From: Neglectibacter timonensis
GTDB lineage: Bacteria; Bacillota; Clostridia; Oscillospirales; Acutalibacteraceae
Assembly: GCF_900048895.1 (NCBI RefSeq)
Contig: NZ_LT160638.1
Coordinates: forward strand, 243,497 to 307,496
DNA: 64,000 bases
Direction of reading: 5' to 3'
In this document: positions 1 to 7,858 of the stretch, piece by piece
Numbering within the stretch: the stretch's first letter is position 1
How the letters are laid out: the number at the start of each line of letters is the position of its first letter
Made by a program: the position numbers and the translations under genes
Notes under the pieces: generated by a model
Database searches by the model: none
What the model saw: the letters and a program-made list of their open reading frames with translations, nothing else
Told to the model about the DNA's origin: nothing

Positions 1-432
1 CTTATCGATGCGTCTGTCCAGCACCTCCAGGTCGGAAAGGATCAGTTCCAGGTCGATGGTTTCAATATCCCGTCTGGGGTCGATGCTGCCGTCCACATGA
101 ACGATGTCGTCGTTGACGAAGCAGCGCACCACGTGGACGATAGCGTCCACCTCGCGGATGTTGGAAAGAAATTTGTTTCCAAGACCTTCGCCTTTGGAAG
201 CGCCCTTCACCAGACCGGCGATATCTACAAATTCAATGGTGGCGGGGGTGAATTTCTCCGGTTCATACATCTCTCTGAGCTTGTCCAGGCGTTTGTCCGG
301 AACGGCCACCACGCCCACATTGGGCTCGATGGTGCAGAAGGGATAGTTGGCGGACTGGGCGCCCGCGTTGGTAATGGCGTTAAAAAGTGTGCTTTTGCCC
401 ACGTTGGGCAGACCGACGATTCCTAATTTCAT
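1..432 (-). CDS. ychF: YchF GTPase/ATPase (OBG family), N-terminal part
   Basis: The 144 visible residues are the N-terminal G domain of YchF, a cytosolic Obg-related P-loop ATPase that binds ribosomes and acts in stress and translation control. The first residues carry the G1 loop GLPNVGKST. The YchF signature [14 protein letters not shown] follows, then the G3 region [19 protein letters not shown] and the run [10 protein letters not shown]. The gene starts at an ATG behind AGGTGTAAGAG and continues beyond the left edge, so roughly 220 residues including the TGS domain are missing. The next gene upstream on this strand is an integrase remnant, so no operon partner is visible. Identification is secure from these motifs. 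Confidence 0.96.
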   Translation of the reverse strand, partial: MKLGIVGLPNVGKSTLFNAITNAGAQSANYPFCTIEPNVGVVAVPDKRLDKLREMYEPEKFTPATIEFVDIAGLVKGASKGEGLGNKFLSNIREVDAIVHVVRCFVNDDIVHVDGSIDPRRDIETIDLELILSDLEVLDRRIDK

Positions 433-507
433 TTTCTCTTACACCTATCCAAAAACCCTTGATTTCTCTGGGTTTCTGCCTTTCCTCATATTTCTGCTAC
501 ACCCTTT

Positions 508-804
508 TTACGCCCTTTTTTCACAACTGACAGGCGCAGCGTTTTCAAACTGGCGAACGGCGTTTACCAGTGAATCATCCGTAACATGGACATATCTGTC
601 CATCATTGTCTGAATGCTTGCGTGCCCCAACAACTGCTGCAGGATTTTGAGTTGTACGCCGCGCTCAATCGCACGCATGGCGTAGGTGTGCCGCAGCGCA
701 TGCATACAGAAGCGTCTCGTCCCCGCATCGTCGCACAGTTTGTATAAATGCGTGTCATAGGAACTGTTTTTTGACGGTTTGCCGATTGATACAACGCATC
801 CATA
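508..804 (-). pseudogene. tyrosine recombinase (phage/ICE integrase) C-terminal remnant
   Basis: About 99 in-frame codons between two stops encode only the end of a tyrosine recombinase. The catalytic box HALRHTYA supplies the HxxR pair, GHASIQTMMDRY follows, and the tyrosine of DRYVHV is the presumed nucleophile. The reading frame meets TAG just upstream of 804, so the DNA-binding domain and the first catalytic arginine are gone; complete enzymes of this type have about 350-400 residues. The only internal ATG (at 705) would give 65 residues and has no convincing ribosome site. I read it as the trace of a lost integrative element next to ychF. The family call is firm; whether anything is made from it is doubtful. 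Confidence 0.8.
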
Positions 805-988
805 ATACTATAGCACAAGGACTCTGTTTTTACAATCTTAATCCAGCAAACGCTATTCCGATTGAGCTTGTGGCCCTTCTATAATAATTTCCCGTCGAAC
901 ATATTCTTCTGTAATAAGCGGTGGAATCATTAAGACAAATTGGATGGAAAGAAAGGCCGAAATTCATGCGAATTTCGGCCTTTCTTTT
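805..988. other. non-coding relic stretch with hairpin
   Basis: No convincing gene is visible here. On the minus strand a short open stretch (about 855-932) begins with ATG and reads MIPPLITEEYVRREIIIEG before a stop. It could be the tail of a lost gene, but I cannot assign it. The right part holds the hairpin listed separately. The stretch is AT-richer than its neighbours and lies beside the integrase remnant, so it probably belongs to the same decayed element. Confidence 0.4.
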
Positions 989-990
989 TT
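951..990. terminator. intrinsic terminator hairpin
   Basis: A perfect 15-bp inverted repeat (951-965 with 970-984, loop ATGC) is followed by six T on the plus strand. It lies directly behind the stop of the small membrane-protein gene on the minus strand, where a weaker TTTCTTTCC tail follows, so it may work in both directions. Confidence 0.75.
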
Positions 991-1372
991 AAGTCATGTT
1001 TATGTCATGGCCAAACCTGTCACCAAAATCTATGAGTCTGTTATTTTCAACAATCAGTTCTCCGCGCTCGTTTACCTCAATGTTTTCGTATTGTTCCTTT
1101 TGAACGACAATCCACCTCGTGTTCCCTGAATCGGATTCGAATAAGATTCTGTACTCAATAACAGGGTCCTTCATCAAGTAAGGGATTTGATCAGTCTCTT
1201 TCGATATGTCTTTCACTTCTTTTGCTCTGGAAACCGCGTTAACTTTCTCGAATGACTCACTTCTTTTTAGGTAATTTGATTTGGATTCTTTGGAACGTGT
1301 TGCTAGCATAATGATTAAGGCAAGAAGCAATAAACCAGCAACGATTCCTACGATTAACCACCACGATGACAT
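989..1372 (-). CDS. small membrane-anchored protein of unknown function
   Basis: This 127-residue protein begins MSSWWLIVGIVAG. One hydrophobic helix spans about residues 4-24, followed by a basic, charged linker rich in S, K and E (about 25-60) and a globular tail. That pattern suggests a single-pass protein with the tail in the cytoplasm. I chose the ATG preceded by GAGGAGG at 8-nt spacing; the open frame extends further upstream but has no other good start there. The tail (EYRILFESDSG, WIVVQKEQYENI, ending with GDRFGHDINMT) is reminiscent of small clostridial proteins with a short beta-rich domain, but I do not recognise a family. A strong hairpin follows, so the gene is probably transcribed alone. 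Confidence 0.7.
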   Translation of the reverse strand: MSSWWLIVGIVAGLLLLALIIMLATRSKESKSNYLKRSESFEKVNAVSRAKEVKDISKETDQIPYLMKDPVIEYRILFESDSGNTRWIVVQKEQYENIEVNERGELIVENNRLIDFGDRFGHDINMT

Positions 1373-1388
1373 AAATTTTCCTCCTCTT

Positions 1389-2201
1389 TTACAGGGTATA
1401 ACCAAAGGTCCTGTCCAGCCAGGCGAGGCACAGCTCCATCCACCTTGCATTGTAAGGGTCTGGGCTGCCTGTCTCCTGGGTGCAGACGGACAGGCCGTGT
1501 CCGCCGGAGGGGAAGAGATGGGCCTCATAGGGCACTTTCGCTTTCTGAAGGGCGGCCATCAGTTTCAGGCTGTTTTCCGCAGGCACACAATCGTCTGTGA
1601 CAGTGTGCCACAAAAAAGCGGGGCATGTCCTTTCATTTACGTGCCGGTCCAGGGAAAAATAGGCGTAGCCAGGCGTTCCCTGCCTGCAGCCGCTGACATT
1701 TTCAAGGGATTCCACATGAGCATATTCGTCCGCGGTGATTACCGGATATCCCAGGATCATGGCGTCGGGCCTGTTTTTTCCGCCGTGGTTGTCATAGCGC
1801 TTGAGAAGCTCCGGATCGTCCCACATGACGCCCAGAGAGCAGGCCAGGTGGCCCCCTGCGGAAAAGCCGCACACAGCCACATGGCCGGGATCGACATGCC
1901 ACTGGGTTGCCTGCTCCCGAATTCGGCACAGGGTTTCGGAGAGCTCCCGCAGCGGGAGAAACTCTTTGGCCTTTTCTCCTACCGAGTAGGTGAGGATGAA
2001 GACCTGATATCCAGCGGCAAAAAAGCGCAGGGCCACGGGATCAGCTTCCCGCCGGGAGACAAAGGCATATGCGCCGCCGGGACAGAGAACTACGGCGGGA
2101 AAGGTTTCCCGGCGCTCCTCCATCTCCAGGATCGGTGTGTGCAAAAGCCCCTCGACGGAGCCGTCAGTGTCCGCAAAGGGTTTGAAATGAACCAGTTCCA
2201 T
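1389..2201 (-). CDS. alpha/beta hydrolase, acetyl-xylan-esterase-like
   Basis: A 270-residue cytosolic alpha/beta hydrolase of the BD-FAE/acetyl-esterase type. An oxyanion-hole segment LCPGGAYAFVSRREADP follows the first strands, the nucleophile elbow is GFSAGGHLA, a conserved DDCVP loop likely carries the acid, and the catalytic histidine is in FPSGGHGLSV near the end. Enzymes of this group remove acetyl groups from short sugar esters. An upstream TTG is open in frame, but GGAGG lies just before the ATG used here. The lipoprotein gene ends 27 bases upstream on the same strand, so the two may be co-transcribed. No signal peptide is present. The fold is sure; the substrate is inferred from the family only. 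Confidence 0.85.
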   Translation of the reverse strand: MELVHFKPFADTDGSVEGLLHTPILEMEERRETFPAVVLCPGGAYAFVSRREADPVALRFFAAGYQVFILTYSVGEKAKEFLPLRELSETLCRIREQATQWHVDPGHVAVCGFSAGGHLACSLGVMWDDPELLKRYDNHGGKNRPDAMILGYPVITADEYAHVESLENVSGCRQGTPGYAYFSLDRHVNERTCPAFLWHTVTDDCVPAENSLKLMAALQKAKVPYEAHLFPSGGHGLSVCTQETGSPDPYNARWMELCLAWLDRTFGYTL

Positions 2202-2228
2202 AAAGCTTCCTCCAATTTTCAAAACATG

Positions 2229-2600
2229 TTAAGACTGAGATTCCAGGGGCGGGTTTTCTTCCAGAAAAGCGTCCAGATCGTCCGTACGGATGTCGATATA
2301 TTGTTCGGAATTGCGGTTGTGGACAAACCGGGCAGTCTGGGGCTTCTCCTCCGCCGTATCGCCGCTGACGAGGAGGAGGTAGCTGGGTTCAACAATATAA
2401 AAGCGGACAACCCTGCCGGAACCGGCCTCCGAATCATACTCATAGGGGGCCAAATCGTCCCAGGTCAGCCCTTCTCCCTTTTCTGCCAGCTGCCGTACCA
2501 ATTCCACCGTCAGCTGTTCCTTGCTCTCCGGAGGGGAAGAACAACCTGGAAGGAGGCACAGAATAAGACTCAAAACGATCAGCAGCAGCATTCGCTTCAT
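2229..2600 (-). CDS. small predicted lipoprotein
   Basis: This 123-residue protein starts MKRMLLLIVLSLILCLLPGC, a signal peptide with an LLPGC lipobox, so it should be exported and lipid-anchored at the cysteine near residue 20. The mature part is acidic and carries alternating strands such as RVVRFYIVEPSYLLLVSGD and an aspartate-rich end. I chose the ATG after GGGAGGGAATTCC; longer in-frame forms lack a signal at the right place. The esterase gene follows closely on the same strand. I do not recognise a family, so the function is unknown. Confidence 0.75.
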   Translation of the reverse strand: MKRMLLLIVLSLILCLLPGCSSPPESKEQLTVELVRQLAEKGEGLTWDDLAPYEYDSEAGSGRVVRFYIVEPSYLLLVSGDTAEEKPQTARFVHNRNSEQYIDIRTDDLDAFLEENPPLESQS

Positions 2601-2792
2601 TGGAATTCCCTCCTGCCCCAGCTGCAATTCCAGTACAGGCTGTACGCCGTTTGGCACGGTTGATTTTTACTGGTTCTATTATCTCCGTTTCCGAAGCGGA
2701 TGTCAAGAAAGAAGGGAAAGAGAGGACGAAAAAGGATAAGGAGTTTCCTGGAATTTGTTTTCTTAGATTATGAAATAGATGTGAACATTCTG

Positions 2793-2821
2793 TTGATTTT
2801 TTTCGCGTTTTCCGGTACGAT
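2793..2821 (+). promoter_or_regulatory. candidate promoter of the nucleobase permease operon
   Basis: TTGATT and TACGAT are separated by exactly 17 bases, about 50 bases before the permease start. No purine-riboswitch core or PurR box was recognised between the promoter and the gene. Confidence 0.45.
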
Positions 2822-2870
2822 TAAGAAAGACAGATTTCGTACATCATTATATGTTAGAGGGGTGTTAATT

Positions 2871-3965
2871 TTGGAAGTCATTCAAGACATTTTGGCTGCT
2901 ATCGGCGTGGTGCTCAACGGAATTCCCCAGGGCCTGCTGGCACTGACCTACGGGTTTGCCTCGGTGCCTACAGGACTGGGCTTCGTGGTAGGTGCGGTGG
3001 CCTGCGGAGCGCTGGGTTCAGTGGCCCCCATCTCCTTCCAGGCTGAGACCATCGTGCTGGCGGGCAATATGGGCAAGGATCGAAGAGACAGGCTCTCCAT
3101 GATTCTGTTCGGCGGCGTCATCATGGTGATCCTGGGGCTGACCGGGACGCTTTCCGCCATAACGGCCTTTGCGGGCGACGCCATTGTGCATGCCATGATG
3201 GCAGGCGTGGGTTTTATGCTGGTGAAGGTGGCGTTCGGCATGGTCAAGGAAAACAGGCTGGTGGGCTGGGTTTCCGTGGCCTCTGCAGTGATTATTTATT
3301 TGGTTTCCAAGGCGCTGGATCCCAGCAATGCGTTGGTGTACACTATTGTGGGGTCCCTGATCATTTCCAGCATTGCGGCAAAGGTGGCCAAACAGGAGCT
3401 GGGCGCAGATGCGGTATCTGAAAAAATGTTCCGCCTGAAGCTGGAAAAGCCCACGGTAAACTTTACGGTGATCCGAGGCGCCCTTTCCTTGGCCTGCCTG
3501 ACCATCGGCGCGAACATCGCATTCGGCAATATCACCGGCGGGATGGCGAATGCCAATATGAATGTGGACCATCTCACGGTGTATTCCGGCCTGGCCGATG
3601 CGGTCAGCTCCCTGTTTGGCGGCGGCCCGGTAGAGGCTATTATCTCCGCTACCGGTGCGGCTCCCCATGCGGTTTGGTCCGGCGTCATCATGATGGCAAT
3701 TATGGCGTTGATCCTCTTCTTCGGCCTGCTTCCGAAAATCGGTAAGTTTGTGCCCAGCCAGTCTATTGCAGGTTTTCTGTTTATTCTCGGCGCCTTCGTG
3801 ACCATTCCTGGAGACGGCGCTGCTGCTTTTGCCACCGCAGAAGCGGGCGGTTCCGTCATTGCTGCGGTCACCATGTCGGTCACCGCGGTGTTCGACCCGT
3901 TCTTCGGCATGCTGGCCGGTATCGTCCTGAAGCTGCTGATCGGCTGGACAGGCCTGGCATTTTAA
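2871..3965 (+). CDS. NCS2-family nucleobase permease
   Basis: This 364-residue integral membrane protein is an NCS2-like (xanthine/uracil/guanine) permease that should carry purine or pyrimidine bases into the cell with a cation. Hydrophobic segments follow one another over most of the length, with Gly/Ala-rich signature stretches such as FGNITGGMANANMN and GGGPVEAIISATGAAP where NCS2 proteins bind substrate. It is shorter than most members (about 430), consistent with a compact subgroup. The start is uncertain: I chose TTG with AGAGGGG seven bases before it, because the longer open frame begins with a charged, non-homologous stretch. The phosphoribosyltransferase starts 21 bases downstream, so imported bases are probably converted directly to nucleotides. 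Confidence 0.85.
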   Translation: MEVIQDILAAIGVVLNGIPQGLLALTYGFASVPTGLGFVVGAVACGALGSVAPISFQAETIVLAGNMGKDRRDRLSMILFGGVIMVILGLTGTLSAITAFAGDAIVHAMMAGVGFMLVKVAFGMVKENRLVGWVSVASAVIIYLVSKALDPSNALVYTIVGSLIISSIAAKVAKQELGADAVSEKMFRLKLEKPTVNFTVIRGALSLACLTIGANIAFGNITGGMANANMNVDHLTVYSGLADAVSSLFGGGPVEAIISATGAAPHAVWSGVIMMAIMALILFFGLLPKIGKFVPSQSIAGFLFILGAFVTIPGDGAAAFATAEAGGSVIAAVTMSVTAVFDPFFGMLAGIVLKLLIGWTGLAF

Positions 3966-3986
3966 CCATTGGAAAGGAGCTTATTC

Positions 3987-4535
3987 ATGGAAGGATACTA
4001 TACTCTTGAGGTGGCCGGCGTCACCCGCCAACTGCCTATTATGCAGGTGTCCGACACCCTGTGCATTGCCAGCTTCGTCATTTTGGGGGACTGTGAGATT
4101 GTCACGAAGTCAGCTCCGCTGATCGAAGAGAGGCTGCCCCAAGTGGATTACATTGTGACGGCGGAAGCAAAAGGAATCCCCCTGGTGCATGAGCTGTGCC
4201 GCCTGCGGAACCTGCCCTACTATATTGTGGCCCGTAAAAGCGTCAAGCCGTATATGAGCAAGCCTCTTACGGATGAGGTGGTTTCGATTACCACTCAGAA
4301 AAAACAGACCCTCTGCCTGGACGGCAAGGATGCCCTGCTGCTCAAGGGAAAACGGGTTGCCATTGTGGATGATGTCATTTCCACAGGAGAGTCCTTGTCC
4401 GCCATTGAGAGGCTGGTGGAAAAAGCCGGCGGTGAAATCGTGGCAAAAGCGGCGATTTTGGCCGAGGGAGACGCGGCCAGGCGGGAGGACATCATCTTTT
4501 TGGAGGAGCTTCCGCTCTTCCCCGTGGAGGCGTAA
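3987..4535 (+). CDS. purine phosphoribosyltransferase (apt/xpt-like)
   Basis: A 182-residue type I phosphoribosyltransferase that joins a purine base to PRPP, giving a nucleotide and pyrophosphate in the cytosol. The PRPP loop VAIVDDVISTGES lies at residues 124-136, and the segment YIVTAEAKGIPLVHEL matches the flexible-loop region of adenine and xanthine enzymes. The start is the ATG behind AAAGGAG; an in-frame TTG upstream overlaps that site and is unlikely. It sits between a nucleobase permease and a 58-residue protein on the same strand, forming a salvage operon. Adenine versus xanthine/guanine preference cannot be told by reading. Confidence 0.9.
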   Translation: MEGYYTLEVAGVTRQLPIMQVSDTLCIASFVILGDCEIVTKSAPLIEERLPQVDYIVTAEAKGIPLVHELCRLRNLPYYIVARKSVKPYMSKPLTDEVVSITTQKKQTLCLDGKDALLLKGKRVAIVDDVISTGESLSAIERLVEKAGGEIVAKAAILAEGDAARREDIIFLEELPLFPVEA

Positions 4536-4538
4536 TTT

Positions 4539-4715
4539 ATGGGACCCTATGAGTATGTGGTGGAGAGCATTGAGGGAGAGTACGCCTATCTGCGCCGTAC
4601 GGACATTTACGACGCAGGAGAACCCTTTATGATAGCCATGGCCCTGCTGCCCGATGGAGTAGACGTAGGCACAAAGCTGCATTGGGAAAATTTGGTGTAT
4701 TCCATTGTGGAGTGA
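4539..4715 (+). CDS. 58-residue protein in the purine-salvage operon
   Basis: The frame starts with ATG three bases after the stop of the phosphoribosyltransferase and encodes MGPYEYVVESIEGEYAYLRR, then a run ending in LVYSIVE. It has no membrane segment and looks like a small beta-barrel or SH3-like fold (alternating short strands, acidic). A strong terminator follows 57 bases later, so it is the last gene of the operon. I do not know a family. The tight position behind the enzyme argues that it is a real gene, but translation is likely coupled and unproven. Confidence 0.6.
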   Translation: MGPYEYVVESIEGEYAYLRRTDIYDAGEPFMIAMALLPDGVDVGTKLHWENLVYSIVE

Positions 4716-4772
4716 AAGTGTGCGAAAGGGCTGAGAATAGGTCCGGCATGCTCTTGAAAAAACCGGAAAACG

Positions 4773-4806
4773 GAGGGGCTTCCCGCGGGGAGGCCCCTCT
4801 TTTTTC
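4773..4806 (+). terminator. intrinsic terminator of the purine-salvage operon
   Basis: A GC-rich stem AGGGGCTTCCC...GGGAGGCCCCT-type hairpin is followed by six T. It lies just after the 58-residue gene and before the esterase. Confidence 0.85.
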
Positions 4807-5005
4807 TGTCCTGTACATGGCAGGTTTTGTCGGGTTATCGATAGTTTTTATCTGCTTTTTGATAGCAGATTCTTTCCCCCTCTGGTAGGATAAATAGTGG
4901 AACCCCCTGACAGGGAAGATTCCGGCATCGGCCTACGGATTTTTCTGCGGCGGGTAAATATGAGTTGTCTGCCTGTTGAGACCGGGCAGAGGAGAGGAGT
5001 TTCAA

Positions 5006-5839
5006 ATGGCACTTCTGCAAATCGATTTTTTCTCAGAGTCGCTGATGCGTACCGTCACTATGAACGCGATTATCCCCACCGACAAGACCCTGTTCACCCA
5101 ACATGAGAAAAGGGAGATCAAAGAGTACAAGGCGCTCTACCTGCTTCATGGAGGGTATGGAAATTATACGGACTGGCTAGGCGGCACCAGGGTTCAGGCA
5201 TGGGCGCAGGACAAGGATTTGGCCGTATTCATGCCTTCTGGAGACAACAAGTTTTACATTGACAATCCCGATTCCGGGGAGATGTACGGCTCTTTCATCG
5301 GGAAGGAACTGATAGAGTTCACCAGAAAAACATTCCCGCTTTCCCAGAAACGGGAAGATACTTTTATTGCGGGGCTTTCTATGGGGGGATACGGCGCACT
5401 GGTAAACGGCCTGAAATATAACGAGACCTTCGGCGCTATCGGCGGTTTCTCATCGGGGCTCCTGTTGGAGGGAGTTGTCAGCGGGAGCAAAAAGTTTGCC
5501 GGCATGATGCCGGGAAATAAATTTTATGAAAGTATTTTTGGAGATCTGGCAAAGGTGTTGGGAAGTGAGAAAGATTACAAGGCGTTGGCAGAGGGTTTGG
5601 TACGGGAAAAGAAAACGCTGCCCAAACTGTTCCTCGCCTGCGGCACAGAGGATTTCCTGCTGCCGGAGCACCGGGAATTCCGTCAGTTTTTAACTGATTT
5701 AGGATATCCTTTTACCTACGAGGAGGGCCCTGGCGGCCATGAATGGGCGTTCTGGGATACGTACATCAAAAAATTCATTGATTGGCTGCCTCTTGGCGAA
5801 GCGGTGCAGGGAATCAGCAGCGGCCATGTGATGGAATAG
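5006..5839 (+). CDS. EstA/feruloyl-esterase-family hydrolase
   Basis: A 277-residue alpha/beta hydrolase of the esterase-D/tributyrin-esterase group. The N-terminal strands MALLQIDFFSESLMRTV are typical, YLLHGGYGNYTDW carries the oxyanion-hole HGG, and AGLSMGGYGAL holds the nucleophile serine. The aspartate is likely in GTEDFLLPEH and the histidine in EGPGGHEWAFWD. Such enzymes cleave short-chain or phenolic esters in the cytosol; this one has no signal peptide. The start is the ATG after GGAGAGGAG; a longer in-frame ATG has no ribosome site. The gene stands alone between two terminators. The substrate is unknown. Confidence 0.88.
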   Translation: MALLQIDFFSESLMRTVTMNAIIPTDKTLFTQHEKREIKEYKALYLLHGGYGNYTDWLGGTRVQAWAQDKDLAVFMPSGDNKFYIDNPDSGEMYGSFIGKELIEFTRKTFPLSQKREDTFIAGLSMGGYGALVNGLKYNETFGAIGGFSSGLLLEGVVSGSKKFAGMMPGNKFYESIFGDLAKVLGSEKDYKALAEGLVREKKTLPKLFLACGTEDFLLPEHREFRQFLTDLGYPFTYEEGPGGHEWAFWDTYIKKFIDWLPLGEAVQGISSGHVME

Positions 5840-5896
5840 GCACAAGGGTCGTGCTGTTCCAGGCAAAATACACGCTTCACCGTGCCATTTAGAGCG

Positions 5897-5939
5897 AAAG
5901 CCCCATAAGCACAGCGCATGGCTGTGCTTGTGGGGCTTT
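5897..5939. terminator. bidirectional terminator
   Basis: A 19-bp nearly perfect inverted repeat (5897-5915 with 5921-5939, one mismatch, five-base loop) lies between the convergent esterase and metal-exporter genes. T-rich on one arm and A-rich on the other, it can end transcription from both sides. Confidence 0.8.
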
Positions 5940-6005
5940 GCGTTGTGCTTTAGCTGTTCCTGGAGGAGAATGCATTTCCATCAGAAATGCATTGCGCCCT
6001 CGACG

Positions 6006-6893
6006 TCAGTCCTCCGGCTCGCCAGGGTTGACATGTACCATGCAGTGCTTTACCTGCGGATATCTATTTTCCACAGCATTGTGTACAGCTTCCGCCGCAG
6101 CGTGGGCGTCCCGGAGCGGGAGGCTGCCGTCCACTCTGATTTCCAAATCAACATATACCCTGTCCCCAAACAAGCGGGTGTGTATCTCGTCTATACCCAG
6201 CACATGCCGCTGTTCCAGCGCTGTGTCGGAAATGATTTGAACAGCGTCTTCCGTACAGGAGCGGTCCACCATTTTGTTGACGGAATCGAGGAAAATGGAG
6301 ACTGCAGCTTTCACAATGAACAGACAGATTGCCACAGAGGCAATGGGGTCAAGAATGGGAAATCCAAGGCGTGCTCCCAGAATTCCCGCGAAGCTTCCCA
6401 CGGAAGAGAGGGCATCGGAACGGTGATGCCAGGCGTCGGCCATCAGTGCCCCGGATTGAATCTTTCGGGCAGCCCCACGGGTATACCAATACATGGTTTC
6501 CTTAACCGCTATGGAGATGGCCGCTGCCGCCAGCGCCAGAAAGCCGGGAACGTCCAGATGGCCGGAGGGAGAAATGATTTTAAAGAGTCCGGAAATGCCG
6601 ATGCCGAGCCCTGTGGCGAACAATACCACGGAGAGCAGCAGGGCGGCTACACACTCCATGCGCTCGTGGCCATAGGGGTGCTCCTGGTCGGCCGCTTTGC
6701 CGCCTGCTTTTACACCGATCATCACAACCAGGGTACTGAATACGTCAGAAGCAGAATGAACCGCATCGGAGATCATGGCGCCGGAATGGGAGAATAACCC
6801 GGCAAAAAATTTAAAGGAGGAAAGAAGCACGTTCCAAAAGATGGAGACACGGGAAACGTGCATGGCTAGATTTTCTCTGCTGCGGAATTTCAT
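6006..6893 (-). CDS. cation diffusion facilitator (CDF) metal exporter
   Basis: A 295-residue CDF protein that exports Zn2+ or a similar divalent metal in exchange for protons. Six membrane helices are visible in the first 200 residues. The metal site is formed by DAVHSASD in helix 2 and HHRSD in helix 5, the expected Asp/His residues. A cytoplasmic domain of about 85 residues follows (VLGIDEIHTRLFGDRVYVDLEI and the closing KHCMVHVNP), the ferredoxin-like fold that senses metal. The start is the ATG behind GGGAG; a longer frame adds a non-family stretch. It is flanked by hairpins on both sides and so is probably monocistronic. Zn versus Fe/Mn/Co cannot be decided here, although the HHxSD helix-5 motif is usual for Zn/Fe members. 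Confidence 0.92.
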   Translation of the reverse strand: MKFRSRENLAMHVSRVSIFWNVLLSSFKFFAGLFSHSGAMISDAVHSASDVFSTLVVMIGVKAGGKAADQEHPYGHERMECVAALLLSVVLFATGLGIGISGLFKIISPSGHLDVPGFLALAAAAISIAVKETMYWYTRGAARKIQSGALMADAWHHRSDALSSVGSFAGILGARLGFPILDPIASVAICLFIVKAAVSIFLDSVNKMVDRSCTEDAVQIISDTALEQRHVLGIDEIHTRLFGDRVYVDLEIRVDGSLPLRDAHAAAEAVHNAVENRYPQVKHCMVHVNPGEPED

Positions 6894-6928
6894 CAAAAGG
6901 ACACTCCCTGCACGAAAAGATAAAACCA

Positions 6929-6953
6929 GCCCGCACGTCTCTGCCGTGCGGGC
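6929..6953 (-). terminator. GC-rich hairpin, weak terminator
   Basis: GCCCGCACG pairs with CGTGCGGGC across a seven-base loop. On the minus strand it follows the 217-residue gene and is succeeded by TGGTTTTATC, a poor T-tract, so termination here is plausible rather than certain. Confidence 0.45.
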
Positions 6954-7004
6954 GCTTATCACATAGTATGCGGGGAATATTCCATGGGTTCCGGATTCAT
7001 ACGG

Positions 7005-7658
7005 TTATCCGGGAATGATGGATTTCAAAAATTCCGGTATCCGGTACTCTGTTTTTTCCTCCTTTACCGGAAAGAGGACTTCCTCCAGGGCTATCCCGGT
7101 GCTGATGCAGGCCAAAAGGCAGTTTAAATGATAGGCCTGCCCCTCTCCTTCCACTGTGAGAAATTGGGGGATCAGCTGGGTGGAAAAGGCGCGGGAACTC
7201 CTCAAGGATTCTGCTTCTCCTTCTCCGCTTACCAGACGGGGCAAAAGGCAGTTGAGCCGGTTTCTGCGCCAGCTGAGGAAGGAGACGCCTCGGCCTGGAC
7301 GACGCAGGCTTACCGCAAGAAGACGTTTTCTGCCGTGTACGGCTGCAAGCAGGCCTGCGATGTTCTCTGCGCTGCAATCTCCAGCTGTCTCCAACACGGC
7401 GGCATATTCCATATCAGGGCGATGGAGGTTCAGGTATTGCAGGGCGTCCCGAAGCGTGGGGGCATCGTCTCTGTCAGGGGTTTGCCGGAGAATGGTGAGT
7501 CCGGGGATTGCGGAACTCCCGGCAGCAGAACCGGAGCTGTCATCTATTAGCAGAACAAGCCCAACGCCTCTACGAACTAAATCGCAAGTCAACAAGCCCA
7601 GCGCTTCTTTGTTTTCAAAGGCAGTGAGAATCACTGCGTCCTTGGAAAAATCCTCCAT
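7005..7658 (-). CDS. protein of unknown function, glycosyltransferase-2-like outline
   Basis: A 217-residue soluble protein. The first part has alternating strands and helices (DAVILTAFENKEALGLL, VGLVLLIDDSS, GLTILRQ, then TLRDALQYL) whose spacing resembles the start of a GT-A fold, with DDSS where family-2 glycosyltransferases have DDGS. However, the later DxD and acceptor motifs are not evident, so this is only a resemblance. The second half contains an arginine-rich patch SLRRPGRGVSFLSWRRNRLN. It starts at an ATG behind GGAAGGGA. It lies downstream of the rnf operon terminator in the same orientation and is probably separate from it. The function is not known. Confidence 0.6.
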   Translation of the reverse strand: MEDFSKDAVILTAFENKEALGLLTCDLVRRGVGLVLLIDDSSGSAAGSSAIPGLTILRQTPDRDDAPTLRDALQYLNLHRPDMEYAAVLETAGDCSAENIAGLLAAVHGRKRLLAVSLRRPGRGVSFLSWRRNRLNCLLPRLVSGEGEAESLRSSRAFSTQLIPQFLTVEGEGQAYHLNCLLACISTGIALEEVLFPVKEEKTEYRIPEFLKSIIPG

Positions 7659-7800
7659 CCGTGTCCCTTCCTTTCTGGTGCTTACTGCTGCTCTATTGTA
7701 CGGTCCTTACCTAAAACGAACCTGAAACTCAGCTGGGTGCGTCGCGGAATGGGAAAATTCTGCGACGCGCCCACGCCGTCTCCTTTAATCTGTAAAAGAA

Positions 7801-7846
7801 AAACCCGCCGTATCCCCTGCTGTGTGCATAGGAGACGGCGGGTTTT
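7801..7846 (-). terminator. intrinsic terminator of the rnf operon
   Basis: AAACCCGCCGT pairs with ACGGCGGGTTT around a GC-containing inner arm. Read on the minus strand, the stem is followed by TTTTTCTTTT, 13 bases after the rnfB stop. Confidence 0.85.
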
Positions 7847-7858
7847 CCAATAGGGTGG

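Noticed and set aside
1281..2663. 460-codon plus-strand frame across the esterase and lipoprotein genes
   Set aside because: It spans two well-supported minus-strand genes and their gap, which a real gene would not do here.
2700..2870. purine riboswitch before the NCS2 permease
   Set aside because: No conserved junction bases or paired loop sequences could be found.
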